Program-made: the position numbers and the translations under genes | Notes under the pieces: generated by a model | What the model saw: only the letters and a program-made list of their open reading frames with translations | The model's database searches: none | Told to the model about the DNA's origin: nothing | Source of the DNA: Gigantopelta aegis | Lineage: Eukaryota; Mollusca; Gastropoda; Neomphalida; Peltospiridae | Assembly (NCBI RefSeq): GCF_016097555.1 | Contig: NC_054703.1 | Span: 3,064,081-3,128,080, forward strand | DNA: 64,000 nucleotides | Direction of reading: 5' to 3' | In this document: positions 34,041 through 46,900 of the stretch, piece after piece | How the letters are laid out: the number at the start of each line of letters is the position of its first letter | Numbering within the stretch: the first letter of the stretch is position 1

Positions 34041-34150
34041 AAGTGGCGACAGCGGGTTTCCTCTCTTAATATCTGTGTGGTCCTTCACCATATGTCCGAC
34101 GCCATATAACCGTAAATAAAATGTGATGAGTGCGTCGTTAAATAAAAAAT
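33898..34150 (+). mobile_element. SINE 3, right edge of the tandem segment
   Basis: ATTCCCGTCAGTGGGCCCAT to GTGCGTCGTTAAATAAAAAA. It has AATCGAAAAGAGTAGCC and CATATGTCCGACGCC, the other parental state for the chimeric SINE. Confidence 0.9.
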
Positions 34151-34435
34151 ATTTTTTTATTTAATTATAACCAAAGATACATTTATTATGTCATTTCTGC
34201 ATTGTCTAATACAAACTACAATTATGGTACAAGTACTTAGTAAGTAAAGTTGGCGTTTGCTATATCAGTCTAGTTAATATGAACATCATTATGCTAGGGT
34301 CAGACAAAGTTAGCCAACTTTCTGCTCTCACGACTGTCTAATTGCTAGTCTGAGCGCTCTTACAACTCGAATCTCGTCGTATAACCCATTAGTTCTTAAT
34401 CTGAGCACATCTGTCTTAATTCGAGAGTTGGGGAG

Positions 34436-36188
34436 TGTGACGGTACATGCTCTTAATTTCTTTTCGCCTGTGGCGATATTAATTGTTTTAGAGGACCGTG
34501 TGCAGTTCCAAATGCGCTTAGCCCAGATGGGCAACTTGTTACGTAATACCTTCGCGCGACCGTGCATTCCAATATGCACTTAGTTCAGCTGTGGAGGCCA
34601 TGTGGCCAGTAGTTACGTAATACCTCCGCGAGTGCGGTTCTTACAACCGTGATTTTGGCGACTGGCGACAGAATGTCTGGTCATCTAAGGAAAGATACCT
34701 ACTCTGGGAGAGGTGGAAATATCAGATGATACGTGAGGGACCGCCTTGTACTCCCAGGCGATATTCGCTGTCTCTGAGAGTTTTGAATAAATAGCTAGAA
34801 TTTTAGAGATATCAGGGAGAAACATAGGAAGGCTCCAGGGGATCGCTGTCCGTCCGGACTGGTAAATAATTTTATTTCTGCTCTGTGTATAACCTTGATG
34901 TGATTGATGTGACTTTCAATATTTTAATACTGTATTATACCAATATTATTTAGACGGTGCTGCCGGTCATCTGACGCAGTAATCTGTAGGCTTACTGTCC
35001 TAAATAATTATAAAAAGCTTAACCAGTCATCCTAGAGGACCTAGGTAAACTGTAGGTTATTGTCTTTAATGTGATAGGTACCAGTATTAATTCTGTGTTA
35101 CAAGGTTACTGAATGAGTAGTTACGGGTTAATTAAAAATTAACCAGTTAGAAATAGAGTTGTAATTCCTTTATTAATTAAGTTCCCCTGGAAGCGTTTCT
35201 CAATTATCACACGTTATTGAACGAGTAGTAAGGGTTAATTAAAAATTAACCAGTTAGGAATAGAGTTGTAATTCCTTTATTAATTAAGTTCCCCTGGAAG
35301 CGTTTCTCAATTATCACACGTTATTGAACGAGTAGTAAGGGTTAATTAAAAATTAACCAGTTAGGAACAGAGTTGTAATTCCTTTATTAATTAAGTTCCC
35401 CTGGAAGCGTTTCTCAATTATCACACGTTATTGAACGAGTAGTAAGGGTTAATTAAAAATTAACCAGTTAGGAACAGAGTTGTAGTTCCTTTATTAATTA
35501 AGTTCTCCTGGAAGCGTTTCTCAATTATCACACGTTATTGAACGAGTAGTAAGGGTTAATTAAAAATTAACCAGTTAGAAATAGAGTTGTAATTCCTTTA
35601 TTAATTAAGTTTTCCTGGAAGCGTTTCTCAATTATCACACGTGTGTGTGTGTTAGCGTTTCTCAATCATCACATGTGTGGGTGTTGTGTCACGGTGAAGT
35701 GATTAGCATATTGTGTAAACTAGACACCTAGAGATTAACTAATTAAGTGATCAGTTCTGGGTTGTTATTATTGTTGTTGTTAATTAACTACTACGGCAGT
35801 ACATTTGTCAGCGTAGGTTAATACAGATTCCAAAGTGTATTGTGTTTTTGTTGTGTTTTCCAGTGAACTAAACCTGCTATAATAATATATACTTTATATA
35901 AGATCTTATCTCTGATCATACCTAGACGAGCCACTCGGGTAAATACTGCTCGATACAGAGAGATCTAATAGATATACAGTTAGGAGAGATATTTGGATAA
36001 TCGTGTTTCATCCAATTACGGGTATTGTCGTCAAAAAAAAGAAAAAGTAAAAGTATTTTTGGAAATAACCAAAAATACTATTATTGTGTGTAATTTACAA
36101 ATCGATCGGCTCAGAAATAAATAACTTGTAGTAAATTCCATAATATAAAAAAAAAGGCGTACCCTGCGGGACGGATTACAAAAATACA
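34436..36188 (+). mobile_element. Candidate LTR-retrotransposon LTR (solo or orphan)
   Basis: Starts TGTGACGGTACATGC and ends near GGACGGATTACA...CATT, with TTGGTGCTCT, a possible primer-binding context, just after. A mid-element TTTTGAATAAATAGC could be the poly(A) signal. No gag/pol frame follows. Boundaries are approximate and no target duplication was established; it could instead be non-LTR repeat sequence. Confidence 0.35.
35101..35645 (+). repeat. 107-bp tandem array, 5 copies
   Basis: Units read GTTATTGAACGAGTAGTAAG, GGTTAATTAAAAATTAACCA, TTCCTTTATTAATTAAGTT and CTGGAAGCGTTTCTCAATTA. Each unit contains two AT palindromes. It lies inside the LTR candidate. Confidence 0.95.
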
Positions 36189-36189
36189 T

Positions 36190-37367
36190 TATTGGTGCTC
36201 TAAAAAGTGGTAGAAAATAAGAACATACACCGGAAGTTTATAATCGTTAAGTAAACGCATGGCTCCAAGTTGTTGGGTTCATAATTATAACTGAGAATGT
36301 CACTACAAACTTCTAGACCACCAATGGTATAGTTCATACTTACAGTTCAGTATATGTAATTAAAAATTTAAAAAATAACAAAATATACGATGCTTAAATT
36401 GATAAAAATAAATTCTTCAATTCAGGGGAAGGAACTCTCGTTTTGCAAAATTGTACAGTATCGTGTAGTAAAACCGATAGCTCGAGTAGATGGCATGCAT
36501 CCGCCCGCCCCCCCCCCCTCCCTCCCCTAACCCTAACCCCAACCCTGTGCCCATGACAGGCGTGTACTAAAACAGCTTGCTCTGAATGTGCATGTTAAAC
36601 CCAGTGAACTGACATCCAGAAACCTCAGACAGACAATGACATACACATTGGCATGAGTTCTACCCGTACCCCACTTCAATGATTGGGGTTAGTCTTTAGA
36701 GTCTGATTTAGAGGGGGACCATCGATGTTCACATAATGACAAAAACACAAATACAATATTTACGGAAATACTATTCTACATTTGTCAGCTATGATATATG
36801 AAACAAAATACATGTAGATTGCAATCAATTAACGTAAAAAATCAGCTATGGACGTAAAGCAAATCCATTCTAGTAAACAAAAGTAAAGCACCCTCCAGTA
36901 AACAGGAAAGGTGCAAAGTTTCTAGCTGCGTTCAGGCGCATGCATTTGCAAAATGTGTGGTTCATCATTTTCCATTTTTAAGGCTACTACATGAAAAAAT
37001 ATATGTTTCTTAATATTATACAGTTGACAAACACTTTGTTTAATATTTTTTTTAAAGGAAAATTCAGTTTGTCAAGCATTCTTGTCTGGTTACCAACACC
37101 CATCGCTAACAGTTAATGTCAGTACAGATAGGCATCAAGTTTATACCTGTGAATATAATTTTTTTAATTAGTTTCTTAATTAACACAGTATATACACTCA
37201 AAATTATTTACAATTGTTAAAAATGGATTAATAATAATATTCGCTACAGTGGAGGCAGAAAATGTAACATACCTTTTGCATATCGAATATAATAATTGAA
37301 AACAAATTCTAACAACAGTGGACTTAAAAATAATAAAAATTAAATGATTTGGCCTTGTTGATCTGGC
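36190..37367. other. Spacer; no gene seen
   Basis: AT-rich. It contains a C-rich tract (36505-36540) and a dispersed-element tail (36538-36610: ATGACAGGCGTGTACTAAAA). No supported frame. Confidence 0.5.
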
Positions 37368-38518
37368 CAGGGTTTGCACGCATCCTGGAAAACCCTGGAA
37401 AGTGCTTATTTTTTTTTTTTTACCCTGGAAAGTCCTTAAATGTCCTCGAAAAGTCAGTTTACCTCCTGGAAAGTCCTGGAAATTTGAAAAAAAAATTCTA
37501 ATTTTTTTTTAGTGATGTTACAAATACATAAATAATCGCGTTTGACTTAGGTACGCCTCCCCCAAAAGAAAGAAAGAAAACCCCCCACAAAAACAATACC
37601 TAAACGCATCGATGATTATAATGAGGTCGACTGCCATTGGTCAGTTGTTGAGCAGGAAATACTGTGTTGGTTTATTTGGTCTATAGATAGGCGTAGTGGT
37701 GCTCGTTAGAGCACGAGTAGATAATCTTAATTGAGATGGCACACAATTCTTCAAGCATTGGAATCCGGATAAAAAATATATACCAGTATGACATTAAAAA
37801 AAAGAAAAAGAAAAACGGGTAGATGTGTAAATCACTTCTGCAAAAATGCCTAACGGAAAGTGTACGTTTAACGACAGGTGGCTAAAAAATGTTATTTTTA
37901 GAAAAACAAGCACGCATCTTGACGTCATATAAGTTGACTACTTGCATGTAAATAATTTTATGGACCTGTTAAATCCCGACAAATTCGAGTAACTGAATAA
38001 ATCCATTTAGCTCGTAAACGTTAATTGAACAGTGTATAATTAAGTAGGAATTAACACCTCATAAAGTGAGCTATTGCTTTAACAATGGCCCACCGCTTGG
38101 GTCTGAATCCTGTGCGGCGAGTCGTGACCATGATTAATCATTTGATCGGAAAGAAGCCCATATCTTTAAATAAACCTCATCGATGTAACATGAGATTAAG
38201 AATGAGTTTAACACCATAGAGATTTGCAAAGGTCTCCTTTCGACAATCGTAACAGTGTATAACATTGTTACACTTGTTTCTTTTGGTGGTGTCGCCTATG
38301 TTTATTCGATCTACTTGAGCCAAGCCAAAACAAAAGAGATGTATATTTCAGAAGGTGCACATGCAACACACTTTGATTTAGCAGCTGAGCTTTAGCTGCA
38401 AGGATTTAATTGACAACTAATTTACACAAGGAGGCGTGGACAAGACCGGTTTAGATCACACCAATATTTATAAACGTTCTAAGCTGTTTCATACTTCATT
38501 CAGCTGTGTGTATGTATG

Positions 38519-38551
<33 letters not shown>

Positions 38552-38905
38552 ATATATGTATTCTATTTGAGTATTAGATACATGTTTATATCACTATTTT
38601 GTACAATGTACAACAAATGTAGTTAATAAAATATTTTATTTCAACAGTTTTAGTTTACAACTTTACCATCCAAAAGTTATATCCAGAGTAGGGTGTGACT
38701 ACTGTAGACTGTGTGTAACAAGTATTGTATGTTGGAGACATAGCAGCCACTGACTAAACAATCTGCTAGGGTGTCGTTAAACAAAAACTTCTTTCCAAGT
38801 TATATATTCAGACTCCTGGAAAAAGGTAAAATAGTCCTGGAAAATGAACGAAAATAGCCCTTAAAAGTCCTGGAAAATGAAACCATTTGAAGTGTATGAA
38901 CCCTG
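37368..38905. mobile_element. Non-autonomous hAT-like element, 1.5 kb
   Basis: Left end CAGGGTTTGCACGCATCCTG with repeated CCTGGAAAGTCC; right end AGTCCTGGAAAATGAAACC and GTATGAACCCTG, inverted. The flanks share TCTGGC on both sides, so a target duplication is imperfect. No transposase frame. It includes a TA/TG microsatellite and a SINE-tail-like piece (38751-38795). Confidence 0.6.
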
Positions 38906-40916
38906 TCTGGCACGTGTGAGGTCATGTAACATCATAACATGCACCAAATGTGAATTCATCTTCCTCTATATTTTAAGTCCATTTCTATGAGTCATGTGGA
39001 CCCGATGTTGATAATTTTAAGGAATAAACAAAAACGACTTGGTGAAATTAATGGTTTATGGGGTTTGTAAAGTTTTGTATTTTGATACTTACTTGTCTGA
39101 ACTTTATTGTTAATGAAAATGTTATAGCACTGTGAAGAAAAACCTCACAAATGAACGACAAGCAAACAACAACAAATCTGATGTTGATTGCATGAACCGT
39201 GCACAAGAAAATAAATTGAACGGAATTGAAAGCATAACGCAGTTATAGGGACGTTGACGATACAGGTCGACCTCTTTCCAGAAAACCATTTATAATGTTA
39301 GTAATCTGCATACAAAAAAATTCCAATGGCAATTTTACATTACAAGCCTCTGGGTATTAAAAATGTGAGTGTCAGAATGACCATATGTTTGACGTCCAAT
39401 AGCCGATGATAAGATAAAAAATCAATGTGCTCTAGCGGCGTCGTTAAATAAAACAAAGTTTACTTTACTTTTTAAAAATGTGCGTAATCCATTTGTGGGT
39501 TATGCAGTTTTAAACAAATTCAGGTAACCCATTTCTTTATTTTTTTACGCAACCTGCCATGTCCATGTTAATGATGTCGTAAATTCAGTTTGAGAATGAA
39601 AAATGAGTTCCACAAAACTATACTTACATGATCGATTTTCAGAAACCTGCATTAAAAGGTTTTTTTTAGAGTTCTATAAACATTAGCATCATGCACCAGT
39701 TTATTGTAACAATATTTCGAAATCTGAGGTAACTGGAAGTCGGTTCACGTGGTTTTTACCTAAGTAACCAATTGTTCGGTTACGTGAATTATATTTGCGT
39801 AACCCATGGGTTATCTGATCGGTTACCTCAAAATTACGTTGAAATTATATTTTAAATACATAGGTTTTAGCTGAAACAAAGTTAAAACAAATACAAAAGA
39901 AAACATTTTACCAAAAAAAAAAAAAATCTTTAATGCTTGCTAAAGTTAACAATATTATAAAAGAATTGAATATTAGCCCCAGTACTGAAACGAAATACAG
40001 GGGCGTAGCCAGAAATTATCTTAGAATTACGCATGCCAAAGGCGTGCCCAAGCGGGGGGATTCGGGGGGCCTCCCCCTGTAAAAATTTTGAAACTCGGGA
40101 CGCCTGTAGATGCATTTTTGAAAATCTTTTTTCGAGTCAATTTTAAGAGGTCTATTTTATAGAACAATTACAGACAGCCTCGACCTATTCCGGATTTTGT
40201 TTTTGAATTACGCACATGCGTACTGTGCGTAATGGGCGCTACGCCTTTGAAATAGATAAATACTCATTTGTAGGGATTCCTTTTTGCGATTTGCGGTGGC
40301 TATGCTACTTTCACTTCATCGATGGTACTTATGTAAAATTATAGCCAATCCAATAGTATGTCTACATATATTCCTTTAGAGATAAAATAGCAGCAGAAAA
40401 TTTAGCCGTCCCAAGCGGTCCGAGCACATTTCTTTAAAACTGTAGACTGGTCGCAAGTTACAACTGTTGCAATATAACGTTGTTTACTGGTTTGCTGCGC
40501 ATCAAGTATCTAAAAATCAGTCTAAAACATTTGTCAGAATACCAGTAGTATGTCTGCATGAATAAACTTCCTGTAATCGTGAAGTTTGCAAGTTTTAATT
40601 TCTGAACGTTTACAGGTCATGACGTAACCGATTTGCGGTTCGCGTAAATTTAATTTTGCGTAACCGACACGCGAACAGAACGGCGGTTCACGTGAAATAT
40701 TGTGCCCTGCAGTTTATTGTAACTATAGGGGGGATGTAAAATGCTGTAATTCAAACACCGACACGAAAAGTTAAAACCAGCTGTGGGATGCATGGATTTG
40801 TTTGAGCTAGCCAGTTACAATTATTATCGGTTCCACATTGTGTACAGAATGTTGTTTACATGTTGGTATCTTTTATTTGTTCAAAAGTTTACAACAAATA
40901 TTAAGTTTAAGTTGAA
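38906..40916. other. Spacer upstream of LSM7
   Basis: Contains a SINE tail at 39368-39470 (TTTGACGTCCAATAGCCGAT; GCTCTAGCGGCGTCGTTAAA) and a G-rich patch at 40040-40080. Frequent 'GTAACC' phrases recur at 39720-39830. The LSM7 promoter must lie near the right end, but I see no clear TATA box. Confidence 0.5.
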
Positions 40917-40953
40917 ATGTTTGATCACGTGAATTTTGTGTTCACAGTTTACC

Positions 40954-40962
40954 ATGGCAACG
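40954..40962 (+). CDS. LSM7: LSM7 exon 1 (start codon)
   Basis: ACCATGG is a good initiation context. ATGGCAACG|GTGGCA gives M-A-T and joins exon 2 in phase. The donor GTGGCA is weak, so another short first exon nearby is possible. Confidence 0.55.
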
Positions 40963-43900
40963 GTGGCAAATGCTGTAGTTGCCCTCCTTATTTGCCGTTG
41001 TACCTAAAAAAAAATTGGACGTTGTCGAAGGTAAAAAAAAGTAACATCTTGGTTTGTTACTTGTCTGCAAAGAATTATGGAAAAAATTACTGTGTAACTG
41101 TTGACTGTATATGCATAAAACAGTCATGTCACTAGTTTATGCATGTGGCATACTCAAGATTCCATCTTAAAATATATACATAAAAAAAGTAACATCAGGT
41201 CAAAATTTACTTCCTATTTCGAGTTTTGGAATCACATACGTCACTAGTATGAGTTCTTATTATTGTTGTAATACTTTCAGACTGTGGATAAAGAGAAAAA
41301 GAAGAAGGAGAGTATCCTTGACCTCTCTAAATACTTGGAGAAACCGATTCGGGTGAAATTCAGTGGTGGACGAGAAGGTATGTAGTGTGTGTTACTAGGG
41401 TCTCCACCATTACTCGAGTACTCGGGCAGAGTCTAGCAAACCGATTCGGGTGAAATTCAGTGATGGACGAGAAGGTATGTAGTGTGTGTTACTAGGATCT
41501 CCACCATTACTCGAGTACTCGGGCAGAGTCTAGCAAACTGATTCGGGTGAAATTCAGTGATGGACGAGAAGGTATGTAGTGTGTGTTACTAGGGTCTCCA
41601 CCATTACTCGAGTACTCGGGCAGAGTCTAGCAAACTGATTCGGGTGAAATTCAGTGGTGGACGAGAAGGTATGTAGTGTGTGTTACTAGGATCTCCACCA
41701 TTACTCGAGTACTCGGGCAGAGTCTAGCAAACTGATTCGGGTGAAATTCAGTGGTGGACGAGAAGGTATGTAGTGTGTGTTACTAGGGTCTCCACCATTA
41801 CTCGAGTACTCGGGCAGAGTCTAGCAAACTGATTCAGGTGAAATTCAGTGGTGGACGAGAAGGTATGTAGTGTGTGTTACTAGGGTCTCCACCATTACTC
41901 GAGTACTCGGGCAGAGTCTAGCAAACTGATTCGAGTGAAATTCAGTGGTGGACGAGAAGGTATGTAGTGTGTGTTACTAGGGTCTCCACCATTACTCGAG
42001 TACTCGGGCAGAGTCTAGCAAACTGATTCGGGTGAAATTCAGTGGTGGACGAGAAGGTATGTAGTGTGTGTTACTAGGGTCTCCACCATTACTCGAGTAC
42101 TCGGGCAGAGTCTAGCAAACTGATTCGGGTGAAATTCAGTGATGGACGAGAAGGTATATAGTGTGTGTTACTAGGGTCTCCACCATTACTCGAGTACTCG
42201 GGCAGAGTCTAGCAAACTGATTCGGGTGAAATTCAGTGATGGACGAGAAGGTATGTAGTGTGTGTTACTAGGGTCTCCACCATTACTCGAGTACTCGGGC
42301 AGAGTCTAGCAAACTGATTCGAGTGAAATTCAGTGGTGAAGAAGGTTCTAGTGATGGTACTTGGGCAGAGTCTAGCAAACTGATTCAGGTGAAATTCAGT
42401 GTGGACGAGAAGGTATGTAGTGTGTGTTACTAGGGTCTCCACCATTACTCGAGTACTCGGGCAGAGTCTAGCAAACTGATTCGGGTGAAATTCAGTGGTG
42501 GACGAGAAGGTATGTAGTGTGTGTTACTAGTGTCTCCACCATTACTGAGTACTCGGGCAGAGTCTAGCAAACTGATTCGGGTGAAATTCAGTGATGGACT
42601 AGAAGGTATGTAGTGTGTGTTACTAGGGTCTCCACCATTACTCGAGTACTCGGGCAGAGTCTGAGCGAAAGGTATGTAGTGTTTGTTACTGACCATTACT
42701 CGAGTGGGCAGAGTCTAGCAAACTGATTCGGTTGAAATTCAGTGGTGGACGAGAAGGTATATAGTGTGTGATACTAGGATCTCCACCATTACTCGAGTAC
42801 TCGGGCAGAGTCTAGCAAACTGATTCGGGTGAAATTCAGTGGTGGACGAGAAGGTATGTAGTGTGTGTTACTAGTGTCTCCACCATTACTCGAGTACTCG
42901 GGCAGAGTCTAGCAAACTGATTCGGGTGAAATTCAGTGATGGACTAGAAGGTATATAGTGTTTGTTACTAGGGTCTCCACCATTACTCGAGTACTTGGGC
43001 AGAGTCTAGCAAACTGATTCGAGTGAAATTCAGTGGTGGACGAGAAGGTATGTAGTGTGTGTTACTAGTGTCTCCACCATTACTCGAGTACTCGGGCAGA
43101 GTCTAGCAAACTGATTCGGGTGAAATTCAGTGATGGACTAGAAGGTATATAGTGTTTGTTACTAGGGTCTCCACCATTACTCGAGTACTCGGGCAGAGTC
43201 TAGCAAACTGATTCGAGTGAAATTCAGTGGTGGACGAGAAGGTATGTAGTGTTTGTTACTAGGGTCTCCACCATTACTCGAGTACTCGGGCAGAGTCTAG
43301 CAAACTGATTCGGTTGAAATTCAGTGGTGGACGAGAAGGTATATAGTGTGTGATACTAGGATCTCCACCATTACTCGAGTACTCGGGCAGAGTCTAGCAA
43401 ACTGATTCGGGTGAAATTCAGTGATGGACAAGAAGGTATGTAGTGTGTGTTACTAGGGTCTCCAACAGGTACTCGGGCACCGGCAGTCTAGCAAGACTTG
43501 AGTCTGTTCACAGGATTTGAGTGCCCATGCAAGGAAGAACACTCAAATACATATGCTTGCTGCCGGTTACATTATACGGCTATGAGACATGGAGGGAAAA
43601 CAAAAGTCAAATACATGTGTGGACTGCAATACAATGACATGATTTGACACCCATGTTCAGCATTGGAATTAAGATGCATAATGCTATTTTACTTTATTCC
43701 TTAGTCTCATCGTCATCTAGTGTAAGTGTCGGGTACTCGGGTCCGGGTCGAGTTTGACTCTCGAGTATTTGAGTCCCAACATTTTGGACTCGTGGAGGCC
43801 CTGTGTGTGTTACATACATATAGAATACTATACGAGTTTTCGCTAGATATCATTTTTACGAAATGAGTGAACTTCCCAAACGTATCTGACCGAATGAAAG

Positions 43901-46900
43901 TGAGGTCAGATACGTTTGGGAAGTTCACTCGTTTCGTAAAAATGATATCTAGCGAAAACGAGTGGTATTTTATTTATTACCCTCCTTTAAATCACGCAAA
44001 TTATGAAAAATAAATAAATCAATCAATCAATTTTGTAGCCTATTTCAAGACTTGATGTTGATTTGCGTAACTAGCCAGTGCACGACTACGTACCGCCACA
44101 TTGAGAAATAGTTCGTTGTACTTCCGCTACTTCTCAGTGACGTTTTCAGGGGAGTGGTGTAGACGTACTTCCCCATAAATTTCCATCGGGTTTCATTTTT
44201 TAATTTAAAGAAAGCTGTAAGGTACATGCATCAATATATGTTTATTTTCATATTGGGTGAAAAATGGGTAAAACTAATGCATAATTCCATATTTTAACAA
44301 AACGCCCCCAAGAAACAAATGTTCCCGTTACCCCACTGGTTATGCTAATAATGATGAATTCACAAATCACAACTGACAATAACAATTTGTTGACCAAAAA
44401 TCCAACCAATAAGAGAATAACAAGTGTTTTTGCAGTTAAAAACGTGTAGGTTGCAAAAGCAGCTGAGTTCACGGGAAAACTAAAGATAACTTTAAGGTCG
44501 ACGACAGTCACTTTTCGCGCCCTTGTTTTGGCTTTCTTTGTACACAATAAATATAGCATATCTTACCGTAATTTCACTTGAAATCCATATTTCGTAAAAG
44601 GTACAATTTTTCAATCACAGAATTTTCTTCAAACACATTCAGGTGCTTCAGTAATGTTCGAAAAAAAAAATCAATAGGAATTTTGCACTGGATTTTTTTC
44701 CAGCATTCTTAAAACGGAAACGTCATGTACCCAGTTTGTGGTTATTGTAAGGAGGTGCAAAGTGACGTCATTGGAATTCTGACGTCATTCAAATTCAAAA
44801 TTAGCTATATTATTACAATGCATCGCCATATTAAAATAACTAACCTTGACCCCTGTTAAATTTCTACAAGCAAACAACGCTGTTTACAGGTCGGTATATT
44901 TTACTTTTTCATAATTCTACAAAAAATATTAAGTTTAATTTTTAAAAAATAAAAAACTACCTTTTGTCAAATATATCATATGAAAAGATTAACGTTCGAT
45001 ATGTTTCATTTATTGTGTACGAAGCCAAAACAAGGGTCCAAAAAGTGACTGTCGTCGACCTTAATAATGATGAATTCACAAATCACAACTGACAATAACA
45101 ATTTGTAGACCAAAAATCCACATAATAAATAAAATGAATATGTTTAATTATTGTTCTATTCATTCTTTTATTTCTATTTTTTATTTAAAAATATTTCTCG
45201 CGCGGTCCAGTTTACATCAACTTTTAATGAATGACATTTGTAGTAAAAGTTGTGGATGTTACTGACCTTGACATTAATTATGAATGAAAAAAATAGTCCC
45301 GTTATGCTAATAAGGTCGCTGTCCAACCAATCGAAATTGACTCTGTTCCCTGTTGACAAATCAAAATACACTTTGTAATACGCACCTGGTGGTGCGTACG
45401 AAATTTGTATGACACCGCTATATCTTCACCAGGAGGGTAATAAATACATGTATATCATATTGCACTGTTTGTGGTGTGGTGGGGTGGGCAGGAGGTAGCC
45501 CAATGGTAAATCAATCGCATGATGCAATGCCTGTCGGTGGGCCCATTAGGCTATTTCTTGTTCCAGTCTGTGCACCACAACTGGTATATCAAAGGCTGTG
45601 GTATGTGCTAGCGTGTCTATGGGATGGTGCATATAAAAGATCCCTTGCTACTAATGGAGAAAATGTAGCGGGTTTCCTCTCTAAGACAATACGTCAAAAT
45701 TACCAAAATGTTTGACATCCAATAGTTGATGATTAATAAATCAATGTACTCTAGTTGTATCCTTAAAAAAATTCTCTGATATACGATTTTGAATATTTTT
45801 TATGAAATTGTTCAAAATGGCTTTTATTGGAAATGAAAACATGTGATGTTATCTGTTGATGTTTGACTACAACTTGGCAAAACAATTTTTGTCTGGCTTT
45901 TATTGGAAATGAAAACGTGTGATGCTATCTGTTGATGTTTGACTACAACTTGACAAAACAATTTTTGTCTGGCTTTTATTGGAAATGAAAACATGTGATG
46001 CTATCTGTTGATGTTTGACTACAACTTGGCAAAACAATTTTTGTCTGGCTTTTATTGGAAATGAAAACATGTGATGTTATCTGTTGATGTTTGACTACAA
46101 CTTGGCAAAACAATTTTTGTCTGGCTTTTATTGGAAATGAAAACATGTGATGTTATCTGTTGATGTTTGACTACAACTTGGCAAAACAAATTTTGTCTGG
46201 CTTTTATTGGAAATGAAAACATGTGATGCTATCTGTTGATGTTTGACTACAACTTGGCAAAACTATTTTTGTCTGGCTTTTATTGGAAATGAAAACATGT
46301 GATGCTATCTGTTGATGTTTGACTACAACTTGGCAAAACAATTTTTGTCTGACTTTTATTGGAAATGAAAACATGTGATGCTATCTGTTGATGTTTGACT
46401 ACAACTTGGCAAAACAATTTTTGTCTGACTTTTATTGGAAATGAAAACATGTGATGCTATCTCTTGATGTTTGACTACAACTTGGCAAAACAATTTTTGT
46501 CTGACTTTTATTGGAAATGAAAACATGTGATGCTATCTCTTGATGTTTGACTACAACTTGGCAAAACAATTTTTGTCTGACTTTTATTGGAAATGAAAAC
46601 ATGTGATGCTATCTGTTGATGTTTGTTTACAACTTGGCAAAACTATTTTTGCCTGGTTTTGACTACTTTGTTAACAAGTTAACCTTTAAAGGGATAATCC
46701 TGAGTTTGTTGCCATTGTTAACATGTTGCAGACTACCAGAGACGTTTCAAGGACAACACATTTGAATTGAATACATTGTCCTGCATAAAATATCAGTGGC
46801 TGTATATTTAAATATGTTTCTGATCATCCCACTATTGTACTAGCTGAAACTTCATTTTGTTTCTCAATATATATTGTTGTTTTTTCGTCCGTACGAAATT

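Noticed and set aside
36515..36540. Telomere-like CCCTAACCCTAACCCC
   Set aside because: Only two units within a C-rich tract; no array.
44248..44559. 103-aa hydrophobic minus-strand frame
   Set aside because: It crosses the left end of a TTAA MITE, with no homology or splice support.
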